Source of the DNA: an uncultured Collinsella sp.
GTDB lineage: Bacteria; Actinomycetota; Coriobacteriia; Coriobacteriales; Coriobacteriaceae
Length of the DNA stretch: 16,702 nucleotides
Reading direction: 5' to 3'
NCBI GenBank assembly: GCA_902478365.1
Contig: CABSKX010000046.1
Span: 1-16,702 of the forward strand
How positions within the stretch are numbered: position 1 is the first letter of the stretch; the number at the start of each line of letters is the position of its first letter. The notes beneath the pieces were generated by a model. That model did not search any database, was not told the DNA's origin, and saw only the letters and a program-made list of their open reading frames with translations. Below are positions 15,863 through 16,702 of the stretch, in pieces. The translations under genes were made by a program, and so were the position numbers.

Positions 15863-16702
15863 GTGAAGTCCCTCACCTCTTTTGCAAAGCGCTCCGCCCA
15901 GCTTGCCGCCGGCTTTGCCTGCGCCATCGCCCTTGTTGCCGGCGTACCTGCTGTTGCCGGCGCCCAAGTGCTCACGACCGACGACGTCTGCGGCAAGACC
16001 GCCGACGTCCGCGGCATCACGACAGAAAACCTGCCCGATATCGAGGCAACGAATGCCCTTGTTATGGGCAAGGACGGCACCGTCTACTATGGACGCGGCG
16101 CCGATGAGCAGGTCAAGATTGCCTCGATCACCAAGGTCATGACCGCAATCCTGACCGTCGAAAACTGCAAGATGGACGAGAAGGTCACGGTGAGCAACGC
16201 TGCCGCCACCGTAGGCAACTCGACTGCCGGCCTGCTCGAAGGCGACGAGCTCACCGTGGAGCAGGCACTACGCGGCCTGATGATCCCCTCGGGCAACGAC
16301 GCCGCCATCGTGCTTGCCGAGTACGTGGGCAAAAAGATCGACCCCAAGACCAAGGACGCCGTGGCCACCTTTGTAAAGGCCATGAACGAGCGCGCCAAAA
16401 AGCTCGGCTGCACCGGCACGGTCTTTGAGAACCCACACGGTCTGGACTTTGACGAGTGGGCCGGCGATATGCACTCGACAGCACATGACGTGGCACTGAT
16501 GATGCAGGAGGCCATGAAAAACGATACGTTTCGCGAAGTCGTCGCGAGCGAGGATTCGTGGATTGAGGTCACGGGCGCCGACGGCTCAGACCATTCGCAT
16601 TCCATGGACACGCACAACGTTTTGCTCGGTCAGGACGGAAACATTGGCGGCAAGACCGGCACCACCGACGACGCGGGCTATTGCTTTGCGAGCGCCTACA
16701 AC
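15863..16702 (+). CDS. dacA: D-alanyl-D-alanine carboxypeptidase (peptidase S11, PBP5/DacA-type), 3' end missing
   Basis: Secreted serine DD-carboxypeptidase that trims the terminal D-Ala from peptidoglycan pentapeptides. The first 280 residues are in the window. A signal peptide is clear: MKSLTSFAKR, a hydrophobic Ala-rich core and a likely cut after AVAGA (residue 34). All three active-site motifs are present at family spacing: SITK (S88 nucleophile, K91), SGN (143-145) and KTG (264-266, in GGKTGTT). The frame is open to the window edge, so the C-terminal domain and any membrane anchor are not visible. The start is GTG at 15863 with a poor ribosome site; an in-frame GTG at 15827 overlaps the likely promoter. 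It is transcribed away from the VanRS-like genes. Confidence 0.92.
   Translation, partial: MKSLTSFAKRSAQLAAGFACAIALVAGVPAVAGAQVLTTDDVCGKTADVRGITTENLPDIEATNALVMGKDGTVYYGRGADEQVKIASITKVMTAILTVENCKMDEKVTVSNAAATVGNSTAGLLEGDELTVEQALRGLMIPSGNDAAIVLAEYVGKKIDPKTKDAVATFVKAMNERAKKLGCTGTVFENPHGLDFDEWAGDMHSTAHDVALMMQEAMKNDTFREVVASEDSWIEVTGADGSDHSHSMDTHNVLLGQDGNIGGKTGTTDDAGYCFASAYN

Overview
The window looks like chromosome from a GC-rich Gram-positive, most likely an Actinomycetota of class Coriobacteriia (Collinsella-like). This is inferred from GC-rich codon use, strong AGGAGG-type Shine-Dalgarno sites, Firmicute-like gene families (split CpsC/CpsD, VanR/VanS-like and PhoB/PhoR-like systems, paired YhgE/Pip proteins) and GC-rich intergenic foldback repeats. 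No sequence search was possible, so the genus is a guess. Eleven protein genes are supported: ten on the minus strand and one, cut by the right edge, on the plus strand. No rRNA, tRNA, CRISPR array, insertion sequence or phage gene was seen.

Layout, left to right. 1-55: end of a repeat element with a strong stem-loop that abuts the stop codon of the first gene. 54-5069: two tandem YhgE/Pip-type membrane proteins, translationally coupled (stop codon directly next to ATG), with a candidate TetR-type operator over the promoter. 5103-5475: a 373-base gene-free stretch holding that operator, a perfect 18-bp inverted repeat, a long GC-rich foldback element and a second copy of the repeat stem-loop, just behind htpG. 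5476-7500: htpG, with an intrinsic terminator in its leader. 7701-8201: an ElaA-like GNAT acetyltransferase whose end runs into a REP-like fragment. 8241-10328: a compact three-gene capsule/EPS phosphoregulatory operon (cpsC/wzz, cpsD kinase, cpsB phosphatase) with no glycosyltransferase or flippase beside it. 10505-13602: phosphate regulation cluster pstB-phoB-phoR, without pstS, pstC, pstA or phoU. 13706-15665: a VanR/VanS-like two-component system. 15863-16702: divergent, secreted D-alanyl-D-alanine carboxypeptidase, incomplete.

Functional reading. The right half is about sensing the envelope and phosphate: a VanRS-like pair faces a peptidoglycan carboxypeptidase across a 197-base divergent region, and PhoBR is co-directional with the Pst ATPase behind a possible Pho-box-like direct repeat. 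The centre couples polymer chain-length control to tyrosine phosphorylation and dephosphorylation. The left half is a pair of large envelope-spanning Pip proteins and the Hsp90 chaperone. The most unusual signals lie between genes: the repeat/foldback family at 3' ends, the htpG leader terminator, and 11-bp-periodic direct repeats at two promoters next to OmpR-family regulators.
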